From Gammaproteobacteria bacterium (GTDB taxonomy: Bacteria; Pseudomonadota; Gammaproteobacteria; Pseudomonadales; Azotimanducaceae): 61,995 nucleotides of DNA. The stretch is from the NCBI GenBank assembly GCA_030433075.1, contig JAUILI010000006.1, positions 1 through 61,995 on the forward strand, in the 5' to 3' direction. Positions 25,215 through 34,053 of the stretch are shown piece by piece. A program made the position numbers and the translations under genes. Position 1 is the stretch's first letter; each line of letters begins with the position of its first letter. The notes beneath the pieces were generated by a model. That model did not search any database. It had not been told where the DNA came from and saw only the letters and a list, made by a program, of their open reading frames with translations.

Positions 25215-27614
25215 CTAGGGCAGGCGTGCACTCACCACATCCACAAAGGCCTCCGGCGATAGGCGCACCGCCGCCCCGGTGGGGCAGGCGCGAACGCACG
25301 CCGGCCCCCCGGCGAGGTCCTTGCACATATCGCACTTCACGGCCTTCTTGATCTCGTCCTTCGACGCCTTGCCCCCGGCCTTCTGCCCGGGCCCCGGGCC
25401 CGCTCCGAAGAGCATCCAGGACCAGAAGCCCGGCTTCGGCGGCGGCTTATAGGCCATCTGAATCACGCCATAGGGGCAATTGCGTTCGCAGTTACCGCAG
25501 CCAATGCAGTTGTCCCCAATGAACACCTCACCGCCGGGGGCTCGCCGGATCGCATCGGGCGGGCAGTCCTTCATGCAGTGAGGGTCTTCGCAGTGGCGGC
25601 AGGAGGTGGGGACGTGAATCTCCGCGAACACGGCCCCGGCCTTTCGATTCAGGCGCGAAGTGCCGTCGTGGGTTTCCGCGCAGGCCACCTCGCAGTTGTC
25701 GCAGTTCACGCAGAGGCTCTTATCGATGAGCAGCACGTCCGTGGCTTCCCCAAGGCCCTGCTGCATCAGGAAGCTGAGCACATCGCCGGAGCCATCGCTG
25801 CCCTGCATACGCACATTCTGCTGCGAGCGCGTGCGCACGGCCTGCTCCATCTCGGCGCGAAGGGCGGGCGTGGCGTCGAGCAGGGCGTTAAAGGCCTCCG
25901 CATCGAGGGAGACCGTTTCCGTTTTCACCGTGGCGCGCACGGACGCGGAACGGGTGCTGTTGCCTAAAAGGCCCATCTCCCCGACGTAGTTCCCCGCGGC
26001 CACGTAGGCCATGGGGATTTCTCGCTCGCCGAAGTTCTTAGCGATGGTCACGGAGCCGGAGCGAATGAGGTGAAGGGTGTCCGCCTCGTCCCCTTCCGCA
26101 AAGATGAGCTCCCCGGCCTTGTACTGATTGAGCTGCGCCGCCGCGGCGATGGGCCGCAGCACATCCAGGGGGACGCCCGGGGCGAAGCGGGACTGGATGG
26201 TGCGCAAAATAAAGGTTTCGTCGAGTACCCGGCGCGCCGCGTCCACGGAGTTCAGCAGCTTATTCATGGTGCGCCGGGGCGTTTCGATGAGCACGCAGCC
26301 CTTGCCCGCGCGCACCGTGGCCGAGCGCCGGCGCCCGGAGAGCAAACTCATTTCCCCGAAGAAGTTCCCCTGCCCGGAGGCAATGGTCAGCCCCGGGGCC
26401 ACCTCGATCTGCACTTCGCCGTCTAAGATCGTATAGAAGGTGTTGGTGTAGTCGTTCTTCTCGAAGATGACGGACCCTTCCGCCGGCGCATGCACGGAGG
26501 AATCGAGCATCACCTCCCGGAACATGAGCGGGTTCACGCCGCTAAACACCGGGATGCGCGTTTGCATCATGGCAAGGATGCCGTCGACGTCTTCGTCGTA
26601 GGGCAGCGCCTTGAACTTGTCTTCCAGCAGGGGGTGATCCGCAGGGTTGATCTTGTTGCCAAGGATGTACTCGACGACCTCATAGCCCTGGTTCATGGCC
26701 TGCTTGATGAGGGGATAGCCGCCGAGGGCCCCGATGATGTACATGCCCGGCACGTTGCATTCGTACTGGGAAGACAGGGTCGGCAGAGCGTTGGCGTCCT
26801 TGCTGGGAAATTCCACCCCGAAGGCTTCCACGAGTCCGCGCTGGGGCACGGCGCCGAGGCGCGCGATGATGCGGTGCACGGGCACGGGCACTTCCCCGTT
26901 GGGGGTGGACAGCACGAGCTGCCCCGGTGCGCCGTTGAAATCGCCGGTGTCGACCCGAGCCACGTTGGTGCCGTAGAAGCAGGTGACGTCCCCGGCCTCG
27001 ATGGCCGCCAAAATCAGCGCGATATTGCCATCCTTCGCCCGGGCGAATTCATCCCGCCGGTTCACGATGGCCACGGAATTGTTCTTGGCGAGGGCCACAG
27101 CGTTCTCGATGGCCGCGTCGCCGGCGCCCACCACCACGATGGATTCGCCCTTGTATTCGTCCGGGTCGTCGAGCTGGTACTGCACGAACTCGGCGTCGTC
27201 CCCGGGGGCCCCGAGCTTCCGGGGATTCCCCTGCACCCCGATGCCCAGGATGATGGTTTCCGCCTCGACCACCTCGCCCGATTCGAGGGTCAAACGGAAG
27301 TCGCCCTTCTCGCCTTCGATGGCCTTAACGCCCGCGCCGTAGCGCACGTTCACGCCATGCTTTTCCAGCGCGCCGGCCCAACCGTCGAGGATGACCTCCC
27401 GGGTGCCCTGCTCAAAGGGCACGGGGCTGCGCAGGGGCAGCACGTTGGGCTCGGCCATGACGTGCTTGCCTTTCTGATACTTCTGGATGGTGTCGGCGTG
27501 CTTCGCGGTTTTCTCAAGGAGCACATGGGAGACGCCCAGCTCGGCGGCATGGGCGGCGGCGCTAAGCCCCCCCGGCCCGGCGCCGACTACGGCAATTTTG
27601 ACTTTTTCCGTCAT
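25215..27614 (-). CDS. FAD oxidoreductase fused to two cNMP-binding domains and four 4Fe-4S sites
   Basis: A 799-residue cytosolic fusion. Residues 1-330 are thioredoxin-reductase-like: FAD motif VVGAGPGGLSAA (9-20), NAD(P)-type motif VVVGAGDAAIENA (about 165-177) and GALGGYPLIKQAMNQG (about 292-307). No CxxC redox pair is seen. Cyclic-nucleotide-binding domains lie at about 375-460 and 495-570, each with FGEMSLLSG or VGEMGLLGN. The C-terminus has four ferredoxin motifs (CVNCDNCEVAC, CRHCEDPHCMKDC, CIGCGNCERNC, and CDMC with CVRAC), hence up to four [4Fe-4S] clusters as in DmsB-type proteins. First gene of the cytochrome operon. It likely exchanges electrons between NAD(P)H or a ferredoxin and the membrane cytochrome b, and is gated by a nucleotide; the direction is not known. 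Confidence 0.92.
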   Translation of the reverse strand: MTEKVKIAVVGAGPGGLSAAAHAAELGVSHVLLEKTAKHADTIQKYQKGKHVMAEPNVLPLRSPVPFEQGTREVILDGWAGALEKHGVNVRYGAGVKAIEGEKGDFRLTLESGEVVEAETIILGIGVQGNPRKLGAPGDDAEFVQYQLDDPDEYKGESIVVVGAGDAAIENAVALAKNNSVAIVNRRDEFARAKDGNIALILAAIEAGDVTCFYGTNVARVDTGDFNGAPGQLVLSTPNGEVPVPVHRIIARLGAVPQRGLVEAFGVEFPSKDANALPTLSSQYECNVPGMYIIGALGGYPLIKQAMNQGYEVVEYILGNKINPADHPLLEDKFKALPYDEDVDGILAMMQTRIPVFSGVNPLMFREVMLDSSVHAPAEGSVIFEKNDYTNTFYTILDGEVQIEVAPGLTIASGQGNFFGEMSLLSGRRRSATVRAGKGCVLIETPRRTMNKLLNSVDAARRVLDETFILRTIQSRFAPGVPLDVLRPIAAAAQLNQYKAGELIFAEGDEADTLHLIRSGSVTIAKNFGEREIPMAYVAAGNYVGEMGLLGNSTRSASVRATVKTETVSLDAEAFNALLDATPALRAEMEQAVRTRSQQNVRMQGSDGSGDVLSFLMQQGLGEATDVLLIDKSLCVNCDNCEVACAETHDGTSRLNRKAGAVFAEIHVPTSCRHCEDPHCMKDCPPDAIRRAPGGEVFIGDNCIGCGNCERNCPYGVIQMAYKPPPKPGFWSWMLFGAGPGPGQKAGGKASKDEIKKAVKCDMCKDLAGGPACVRACPTGAAVRLSPEAFVDVVSARLP

Positions 27615-27823
27615 AGAAGCAGGCCCCTCACTTCCCGCTGCGATACGCAGTTACGCCTCGATTACCGGCCTAACCTTACCCATCCCGCCTTGCAGCCTAT
27701 CGTTATCGTTTGGCAATGAAAAGCGCTTTCCCCATGGTCATACCCCATCTGGGCGCTCGGTCTTATAAAGAAAAGCGCTTCAAAAACATCACCTTAACCT
27801 GCATCTCGGGGGCGCCCAGGGAA
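27615..27823. promoter_or_regulatory. Upstream region of the cytochrome operon with paired AAGCGCTT palindromes
   Basis: This spacer must hold the promoter of the seven-gene operon. GAAAAGCGCTT occurs twice, at 27717-27727 and 27770-27780, about 53 bp apart (close to five helical turns); AAGCGCTT is a perfect palindrome. A TATAAG-like box lies just beside the second copy (minus strand, 27769-27764). A good ribosome site (GAGGGGCC) lies before the flavoprotein ATG. Confidence 0.5.
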
Positions 27824-29131
27824 TTAATGAATTTCATTGGTCGGCGCACCCGGTGCCCCTTTGCGGACGTACAGCCCCACAAGCGCAAGGTAGGTCAGCA
27901 CCAAAGCCCAGCCCACGGCGTCCACATCGGAGAAGGAGAGGGCCGCCTGCCCCAGCACCACGGCGAGGGCCAGCAGGGACAGGAGCCGGAGGCGCGGGGC
28001 GGACAGGCGCATGGCGGCGCCGGCGAAGACCTCGGGCAAGCGCTTCGGCAACAGAAAGGCCGCGAGCAGGGGCAAGGTGTCGTAGATGAACACCAGCCCA
28101 CCCCCGAGCATGATGATGTAGCGCAGCTCCCAGCCCAGGGCGATGGGGGTGGCGCCGAGAAGGAACAGGCCTAGGAGCAAGCGGTGCGGGGTCCCAAAGC
28201 GGGGATTCACCACGGCCAGGGACTTCGGCAGCCAACCATCCTCACAGGCGATGAGCACGGCCTTCGTCGCCCAGGAGAAGGTGGCGTTGATGCTCGTTGC
28301 CAGGGCAAAGAGCCCGGCGCCCACGATAAAGGCGAGGTAGACGGGCGGGGGAAGGATGGCCCGCGCCACCTCCGCAAGGGACTGCCCCGCGGTTTGCTCC
28401 AGGGGCAGCACCCCCACGGCCACCACGGACACGAGGGTAAAGAGCACGGCGGCGGTCATGGTCGCGCCGAGCATGGCTCGAGGGAGATCCCGCTCCGGGT
28501 TCGCCATCTCCCCCCCGAGCTCGGAGATAAATTGCGCGCCCCCGGTGGCGAAGGAGAGGATCACGCAGGCCAGGGCAAAGCCATAGAGCCCCTGGGGGAA
28601 AAGCTGGGCCGGATCAAGGAAGGGCTCGAAGCGCACCTGGCCCCAACCGAACACCAACAGCGTGAGGAGCCCGAGCACGAGCACCACTATCATGATGCGC
28701 TGGAGGAAGGCGGCGAGGCGCACCCCAAGAAGGTTTACTAGGAAGAACAGGGCGAGGATCGCCACCGCCACCCCCCGCTCGGGCACCTCGGGCCATAGGG
28801 CCTTGGCGTACTGGGCGAAGCCCAGGGCAAAAAGCGCAATTAGAATATGGGTGATCAGAAGCAGCGCCAGGTAGAAAAAGCCGAGGCGCGGCCCCAGGAG
28901 GCGCTTGCAGTAGACGTAGAGGCCGCCGGTGGCTGGCATGGCCGACCCGAGAAAGGCAATGGGCCACTGCTTCAGCAGGGACAGGCCGGCGGACACGAGA
29001 AAGGCAAGGGGAATGGCGTAGGCCGTCAGCTCAATGCCAATGCCCACGAGCACCATGATGCCGGACCCAATCACCTGGCCCAGGGCGATGGCGTAGACAT
29101 CCCAAAAGCCCAGGGTGCGCTGAAGCTTCAC
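27824..29131 (-). CDS. APC-family amino acid permease
   Basis: A 435-residue inner-membrane transporter with about 12 hydrophobic spans. It opens with LGFWDVYAIALGQVIGSGIM, the unwound helix 1 of APC transporters (GxxIGSGI), and contains the helix 6 and 8 blocks FATGGAQFISELGGEM and ATSINATFSWATKA. It imports or exchanges amino acids; the substrate is not deducible. Its ATG overlaps the stop of the PLP lyase gene by 4 bases, so the two form an operon for a sulphur amino acid or related compound. The stop is followed by the cytochrome operon's promoter region. Confidence 0.92.
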   Translation of the reverse strand: MKLQRTLGFWDVYAIALGQVIGSGIMVLVGIGIELTAYAIPLAFLVSAGLSLLKQWPIAFLGSAMPATGGLYVYCKRLLGPRLGFFYLALLLITHILIALFALGFAQYAKALWPEVPERGVAVAILALFFLVNLLGVRLAAFLQRIMIVVLVLGLLTLLVFGWGQVRFEPFLDPAQLFPQGLYGFALACVILSFATGGAQFISELGGEMANPERDLPRAMLGATMTAAVLFTLVSVVAVGVLPLEQTAGQSLAEVARAILPPPVYLAFIVGAGLFALATSINATFSWATKAVLIACEDGWLPKSLAVVNPRFGTPHRLLLGLFLLGATPIALGWELRYIIMLGGGLVFIYDTLPLLAAFLLPKRLPEVFAGAAMRLSAPRLRLLSLLALAVVLGQAALSFSDVDAVGWALVLTYLALVGLYVRKGAPGAPTNEIH

Positions 29132-30339
29132 GCCCCGGCGGCCTCAAGGGTGGCCAGGGCCGCCGCGAAGTCGGCTTTCAAATCCTCGATGGCTTCGATC
29201 CCCGCGGAGATGCGGACCATGCCCGGCGTAATGCCCATGCGCGCCCGCTCGTCCTCCGGAATATCAAGGAAGGCCATGGTGCCGGGGATCTGGGTGACCG
29301 TGCGCACGCCGCCGAGGCTCGCGGCGAAGCTGGCGAGCTTAAGCGCCGTCACCACCTGCAGGGCCCGAGGCTCGGAGCCCACGTCGAAGGCCAGCATGGC
29401 GCCGAAGCGGGGCATCTGGGCCTTCGCCACGGCGTGCTGGGGGTGGTCCGGGCGCCCGGGGTAGCACACCCGACTGACCGCAGAATGCTCGGCCAGGAAA
29501 TCGGCGAGGGCCGCGGCGTTCTCACACTGCCGCTCCACCCGCAGGGGCAGGGTTTGGAGCCCCCGATCGAGGAGCCAGGCGCTAAAGGGGGCGATGGGCG
29601 CGCCCCACTTCACCATGGTGTTCCAGCGCAGCTTATCGAGGAAATCGGCGGGCAGGCGCCCCGCCTTCAAGGCGATGGCGCCGCCGATGACGTCATTGTG
29701 CCCCCCAATAAACTTGCTGGCGCTTTCGATGACGAGATCCACCCCGTGCTCCAAAGGACGAAGCACGGCGGGGCTGGCGAAGGTGTTATCGCACAGCAGC
29801 ACCAGGCCCTTCTCTTCCGCTAGCCGAGCCAAGGGCGCGATGGGCACCACCTTCATGGTGGGGTTGGCGATGGCTTCGAAATACAGCGCCTTGGTGTTGG
29901 GCTTGAGCGCCTCCCGCACCGCCGCCTCATCGGCCATGTCCACAAAAGTGGTTTCGATGCCGAAGTCCGGGGCCCGGTGAGCGAGAAACTCGTGGGTGGA
30001 GCTGTAGGTGGTCCAGTCGCAAATCAAATGGTCGCCCTGCTTCAGCAAACCAAAGATCGCCGTGGTCACCGCAGCCATGCCCGAAGCCGTGGCCAGCACC
30101 GCATCGGCGCCCTCGAGGCGGGCAAGGTGATCCTGGAAGAGCCGTTCCCCGGGATTCCCGCAGCGGCCATAGATGTTCACCGTTTCCCGGGCGCCGGCGA
30201 CCACCTCCTGGTAGATCTCGGCGTCGTACTGGAAGCTTGAGGACACGTGGATGGGCGGGGCGATGGCCCCCGTGGCCGGGTCCGGGGCTTGGTAAACGGC
30301 GGCGCTGGCCAGGGACCAGGAATCGGGGTGCTCGCTCAT
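29128..30339 (-). CDS. Cys/Met-metabolism PLP-dependent enzyme (cystathionine gamma-synthase/lyase family)
   Basis: A 403-residue enzyme of the trans-sulphuration family. The PLP lysine is in SASKFIGGHND, and family blocks IYGRCGNPGERLFQ, LATASGMAAV, DNTFASP and SLGGVRTVTQIP are present. It could act as cystathionine gamma-synthase, methionine gamma-lyase or O-acetylhomoserine sulfhydrylase, which cannot be told apart by eye; the adjacent permease favours a catabolic lyase. Start ATG 30339 is preceded by AGGACAG; an extra 12-residue extension to 30375 is not supported. Upstream (30340-30448) is the divergent promoter region shared with the PhyH gene. Confidence 0.9.
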   Translation of the reverse strand: MSEHPDSWSLASAAVYQAPDPATGAIAPPIHVSSSFQYDAEIYQEVVAGARETVNIYGRCGNPGERLFQDHLARLEGADAVLATASGMAAVTTAIFGLLKQGDHLICDWTTYSSTHEFLAHRAPDFGIETTFVDMADEAAVREALKPNTKALYFEAIANPTMKVVPIAPLARLAEEKGLVLLCDNTFASPAVLRPLEHGVDLVIESASKFIGGHNDVIGGAIALKAGRLPADFLDKLRWNTMVKWGAPIAPFSAWLLDRGLQTLPLRVERQCENAAALADFLAEHSAVSRVCYPGRPDHPQHAVAKAQMPRFGAMLAFDVGSEPRALQVVTALKLASFAASLGGVRTVTQIPGTMAFLDIPEDERARMGITPGMVRISAGIEAIEDLKADFAAALATLEAAGA

Positions 30340-30448
30340 GGGCTGTCCTAGGTGGGCTTTTTTCCTATTGTGCACGGGCAGCCCGGGGGCGCCAACGCAA
30401 GGCGCGGGCGCGCTAAACTAGGCGCCGCGTTCACCGGGGGAGCGGCCC

Positions 30449-31231
30449 ATGGCGCCGAGCACAGTCACCGAGCAGGAACGGGCGGCCTTCGCCGACGACG
30501 GCTTTTTCCTGCGCCGCGGGGCGATAGGCCTGGCGGCGCTGCAGGAGGCCCGGGCGGCCTTCGACCGGCTCTACGGGAAGGCTCAGCGTCGAGGCGTTAC
30601 CGGGCTCGAGGACGGCGCCCACTTCGTACTGTCCGGCGAGGCCCCTGCGCCCCGGGTAGAGCGCATCGTTTGGGCCGGGGGCGCGGAGCCCACGCTCCTG
30701 GCCCTTGCCGAAGACCCCGCCATCCTAGGCCCGGCCCTCGCCCTGCTCGGCAGCGCCTCCTGCGACCAGCTGCTGTGCCAGGCCCACTACAAGATGCCCG
30801 GGGACGGGGTGTCCTTTGCCTGGCACCAGGATATCCAGCACCGGGATAAGGGGCCCGGGACCTGGCAAGACGTCAACGGCCAGGGCAGCTATGTGCAAAC
30901 CATCCTACTTTTAGACCCCATGGGGCCCGGCAATGGGGCCCTGAAGTTTCTACCCCGACGCACTACGGGGCTGGCCCGGGGCGCCCGCCTAAGCACCGCC
31001 CCCTTCAACTACGATGAGGCCATGGCCCCGGGGGCGGATCCGCCGGGCACGGTCTTGATCGAGGGCGAGCCGGGGGACGTGCTGTTCTTCGGGCCCTATG
31101 CGGTGCACGGCAGCGGCCCCAACGAGGGCACCACGCCGCGGCGCGTGCTCATCAACGGCTACGCCCACCCCGGCGCCAATCACCGGGTCTATCCCGGCGA
31201 GGGCGCGGGGCGGCGCCTCCCCCGCTTGTGA
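30449..31231 (+). CDS. Phytanoyl-CoA dioxygenase (PhyH)-family protein
   Basis: A 260-residue Fe(II)/2-oxoglutarate-dependent oxygenase. The iron-binding triad is seen as WHQD (residues about 129-132) and a distal histidine in YAVHGSGPNEG (about 216-226); the following PRRVLINGY holds the 2-oxoglutarate-binding Arg. It probably hydroxylates a small organic substrate in the cytosol. It is translationally coupled by 4 bases to a sodium-solute symporter, so the transported compound may be its substrate or product. A related function (for example ectoine, halogenated or betaine-type substrate) is not determinable. Confidence 0.9.
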   Translation: MAPSTVTEQERAAFADDGFFLRRGAIGLAALQEARAAFDRLYGKAQRRGVTGLEDGAHFVLSGEAPAPRVERIVWAGGAEPTLLALAEDPAILGPALALLGSASCDQLLCQAHYKMPGDGVSFAWHQDIQHRDKGPGTWQDVNGQGSYVQTILLLDPMGPGNGALKFLPRRTTGLARGARLSTAPFNYDEAMAPGADPPGTVLIEGEPGDVLFFGPYAVHGSGPNEGTTPRRVLINGYAHPGANHRVYPGEGAGRRLPRL

Positions 31232-32652
31232 ACAGCCTCGATCTCACCGTTCTCATCGCCTACTTCCTGGGGGTGACGGCGGTGAGCCACTGGGCTCGGC
31301 CTCGGCGCGCCCACCGGGACGCCTACTTCCTCGCGGACCGCAGCCTGCGCTGGCCCCTCGTCGCCGCCTCCATCGTGGCCACCAGCATCAGCGGCGTCAC
31401 CTTCATCGGGCTTCCGGCCCTGGTCTTCGCCGAGGGCGGGGATCTCCGCTACCTGCAGTTTGCCCTGGCCGCGCTCATCGCCAAGGGCGTGCTGGGGGTG
31501 GCGCTCTTACCTCGCTACTACGCCGCCGGGGTAGGCAGCCCCTACGAATACATCACCCTGAAGCTAGGGCCGCGCTACGGCCGAGCCGCTACCGGGCTCT
31601 TCATGGTGGGCGCCGTGCTGGGCCAGGGGGTGCGGGTCTTTGCCGTGGCCCTCGTGCTCGAGCTGCTGACGGGCTGGAGCCTCGGGGCGTGCATCGCCCT
31701 CATCGTTGGGGCCTCGGCCCTGCACACGGGGCATGGGGGCCTTCGCGCCGTGGTCTGGACCGATGCGCTCCAGGGCCTGCTCTTCGCTGGGGGCGGTGCC
31801 TTCGCCCTTACCCTCGCCGTGGCCGGGGGCGCCGGAAGCTTTGAGGCCCTCTTCACCGCCGCCGGGGAAGCGGGAAAGCTTCGCACCCTGGATTTCAGCA
31901 CCCACCCCGGGGCCAGCTTCACCCTGTGGACGGGGCTCATCGCCATGCCCTTCCAGAACCTGGCGGCCTACGGCGGGGACCAGGTAAACACGCAGCGCAT
32001 GCTGGCCTGCCCAAGCCTTGCCGCCGCCCGGAAGGCGCTCTACACGAGCCTTCTTGGGGAAGGGGTCACGGCGCTCTTTCTCCTCCTGGGCCTGGCCCTT
32101 TGGGCCTACTACGGCACCCATGCCCTGCCCCCAGCGCTGGCGAGCGCGGTCGCCGAGAACGGCGATCGGATCTTCCCGGCCTTTATCCTCGATGCGATCC
32201 CCAGCGGCGTGCGGGGCCTTCTCATTGCGGGGGTATTCGCCGCGGCCATGTCGAGCCTGGATTCCGTCCTCTCGGCCCTTGCGCAGGTGAGCACCGCCGG
32301 GGACGGCCACCGATCGACGCGGGCCGTGGGGCTTTGGGCCCTGGCCCTGGGCGCCTTCGCCTGGGCCCTGGGCCACGGCGGCGGCCAGCTCGTGCCCCTG
32401 GCCTACCAGATGACCGCCCTCAGCTATCCACCACTTTTGGGACTCTTGCTCCTGGCGGCCTTCGCCCCCCGGGCCTGGCTGCGCCGCCCGGCCCTGGGCG
32501 CGCTCGGAGCGCTGGGGCTCGTGGCGACGCTCCTGCCCCTCACCACGGGCCCGGCCCCAAGCCTCGCCTTTCCCTGGCTTTTCCCCCTGGGCACGGCAAT
32601 GTTTTTGACGTTAACGGTTCTGCCGAAACGCGCCAGCCAAGGGGCTAGCTGA
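31228..32652 (+). CDS. Sodium:solute symporter (SSS family)
   Basis: A 474-residue inner-membrane symporter with about 12-13 spans. Landmarks include DAYFLADRSLRWPLVAAS in the first loop, IVATSISGVTFIG in helix 1 and SSLDSVLSALAQVSTAG in the helix 8 region, which binds Na+. It starts at GTG 31228, whose last two bases with the next A form the stop of the PhyH gene. Its 3' end overlaps the converging MFS gene by 8 bases. The substrate is unknown. Confidence 0.92.
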   Translation: MNSLDLTVLIAYFLGVTAVSHWARPRRAHRDAYFLADRSLRWPLVAASIVATSISGVTFIGLPALVFAEGGDLRYLQFALAALIAKGVLGVALLPRYYAAGVGSPYEYITLKLGPRYGRAATGLFMVGAVLGQGVRVFAVALVLELLTGWSLGACIALIVGASALHTGHGGLRAVVWTDALQGLLFAGGGAFALTLAVAGGAGSFEALFTAAGEAGKLRTLDFSTHPGASFTLWTGLIAMPFQNLAAYGGDQVNTQRMLACPSLAAARKALYTSLLGEGVTALFLLLGLALWAYYGTHALPPALASAVAENGDRIFPAFILDAIPSGVRGLLIAGVFAAAMSSLDSVLSALAQVSTAGDGHRSTRAVGLWALALGAFAWALGHGGGQLVPLAYQMTALSYPPLLGLLLLAAFAPRAWLRRPALGALGALGLVATLLPLTTGPAPSLAFPWLFPLGTAMFLTLTVLPKRASQGAS

Positions 32653-33928
32653 AGCGACGCTCGGCGCTGCCCCAGCGCAGATAGACCAGAAGGCCGAAGA
32701 TATAGACGCCGGCGGCGGCCTGGAAAACCAGAGCCCAGCTCCCGGTCCACTCGAGCAACAGCCCACTGACGTAGACGCCGATGATCCCCGGAAGGGTCGC
32801 CACGGTGTTCGACAGGCCCATGATGGTGCCCGCGCTCCGGGGCGCAATATCCAGGTGGTTCACCCCAAAGCCCCCGGCCGTTGCGCCGCCAAAGATATTC
32901 CCCAAGGACATAAGCGCAATGGCCAGGGGAATGCTTTCTACATAGCCCACCCCGGCAAGCACCAAGGCCGAGCCCCCAAAGCCAAGGGTTTGCATGAGCT
33001 TGCGGACCCGGGTGGTGGCCATGCCCGAGGCCAGCAGCCGATCCGCCATGGCCCCCCCGGCGTTCAGGGCCAGGAAGGAAAACAGGGAGGGAATCATGGT
33101 GAAAATCCCCACGGAGGCAAAATCGACCCCAAGCCCCTTGTTGATGTACGTGGGCATCCAGGCAAGCAGCACGTAGGTGCCCCAATTCGCGCAAAAGTGG
33201 CACACCACAATGGCCCAAATCGCCGGCTGGGCGAGCATGGCCTTCAAAGTCGGCGGGGCCGCCGAGGCGTCCGTGCCCAGGTTCGCTTCAATGTAAGCGC
33301 GCTCCGCCGGATCGAGGCGAGGATGGTCCGCGGGGGTCTTCGCGGCCACCCGCTGCCAGGCAAGCCACCAGAGAAATCCCACGGCGCCGAAAACGTAAAA
33401 GGCCGAGGGCCAGCCAAAGCGCGCCACCAGGGGCGGCGTCGCCACGAGGGCGAAGACGCTGCCTAAGGGAATCATGGAGAAGAGGATTCCCACGGCCCGG
33501 GAGCGCTCCCGCTCTGGGATCCAATGCCCAAAGAGCGCATAGACAGACGGGAAGGTGACCCCCTCCCCCACGCCCATGAGCACCCGAGTGATGAGCAAGG
33601 CGGTCATACCCCCGAGGGCTGCGGCGGGCGTGAGTAGGGTAAAGAGGGACCAGAAGATCACCCCGACGCCCAGCACACGCTTGCCGCCGTAGCGATCGGC
33701 GAGCCAGCCCCCGGCGACCTGGGTCAGCAGATAGCCCAGAAAGAAGGACGACAGCACCCGCCCCTGCTGCTCCGGGCTCCAGCCAAAGTCGCTGGCCATG
33801 GGAATGATGGCCACGGACATGATGACCCGGTCCGTATAGCACACGAAGACCGCCAGGGCGGCCATAATCACCAGGGCCAGCCGACCCCGGCTTGGGGCGC
33901 TCGACGGCGCCGCAATGCTCTCTGACAT
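32645..33928 (-). CDS. MFS transporter, anion:cation symporter (ACS)-like
   Basis: A 427-residue carrier with 12 hydrophobic segments. LADRYGGKRVLGVGVIFWS is the MFS loop 2-3 motif, and GVGEGVTFPSVYALFGHWIPERERSRAVG is the ACS-family block (only its key residues GEG..PS...HW.P..ERSRA are noted). ACS members move organic anions such as hexuronates, nicotinate or phosphate. Good ribosome site GGGGAGGA before ATG. It converges with the SSS gene, overlapping by 8 bases, so the two probably silence or coordinate each other's 3' ends. Confidence 0.9.
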   Translation of the reverse strand: MSESIAAPSSAPSRGRLALVIMAALAVFVCYTDRVIMSVAIIPMASDFGWSPEQQGRVLSSFFLGYLLTQVAGGWLADRYGGKRVLGVGVIFWSLFTLLTPAAALGGMTALLITRVLMGVGEGVTFPSVYALFGHWIPERERSRAVGILFSMIPLGSVFALVATPPLVARFGWPSAFYVFGAVGFLWWLAWQRVAAKTPADHPRLDPAERAYIEANLGTDASAAPPTLKAMLAQPAIWAIVVCHFCANWGTYVLLAWMPTYINKGLGVDFASVGIFTMIPSLFSFLALNAGGAMADRLLASGMATTRVRKLMQTLGFGGSALVLAGVGYVESIPLAIALMSLGNIFGGATAGGFGVNHLDIAPRSAGTIMGLSNTVATLPGIIGVYVSGLLLEWTGSWALVFQAAAGVYIFGLLVYLRWGSAERRFS

Positions 33929-34053
33929 TGGATTTCCTCCCCGCTCCCGCCCTAACCATGCCCCGGCCGTAGGGAAAGCGCCAGCGCCGGCTTAGCCGCG
34001 ACAAAAGGTCGCAGCGGCTAGCCCCCGGCGCCCACCGGGGCGAGAATGCGCCC

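Noticed and set aside
13288-27614. Assignment as an MtrCAB/OmcA conduit
   Set aside because: Domain order, a cytosolic flavoprotein and LVIVD/FHA fusions do not match Mtr proteins, and I cannot support homology of the barrel to MtrB.
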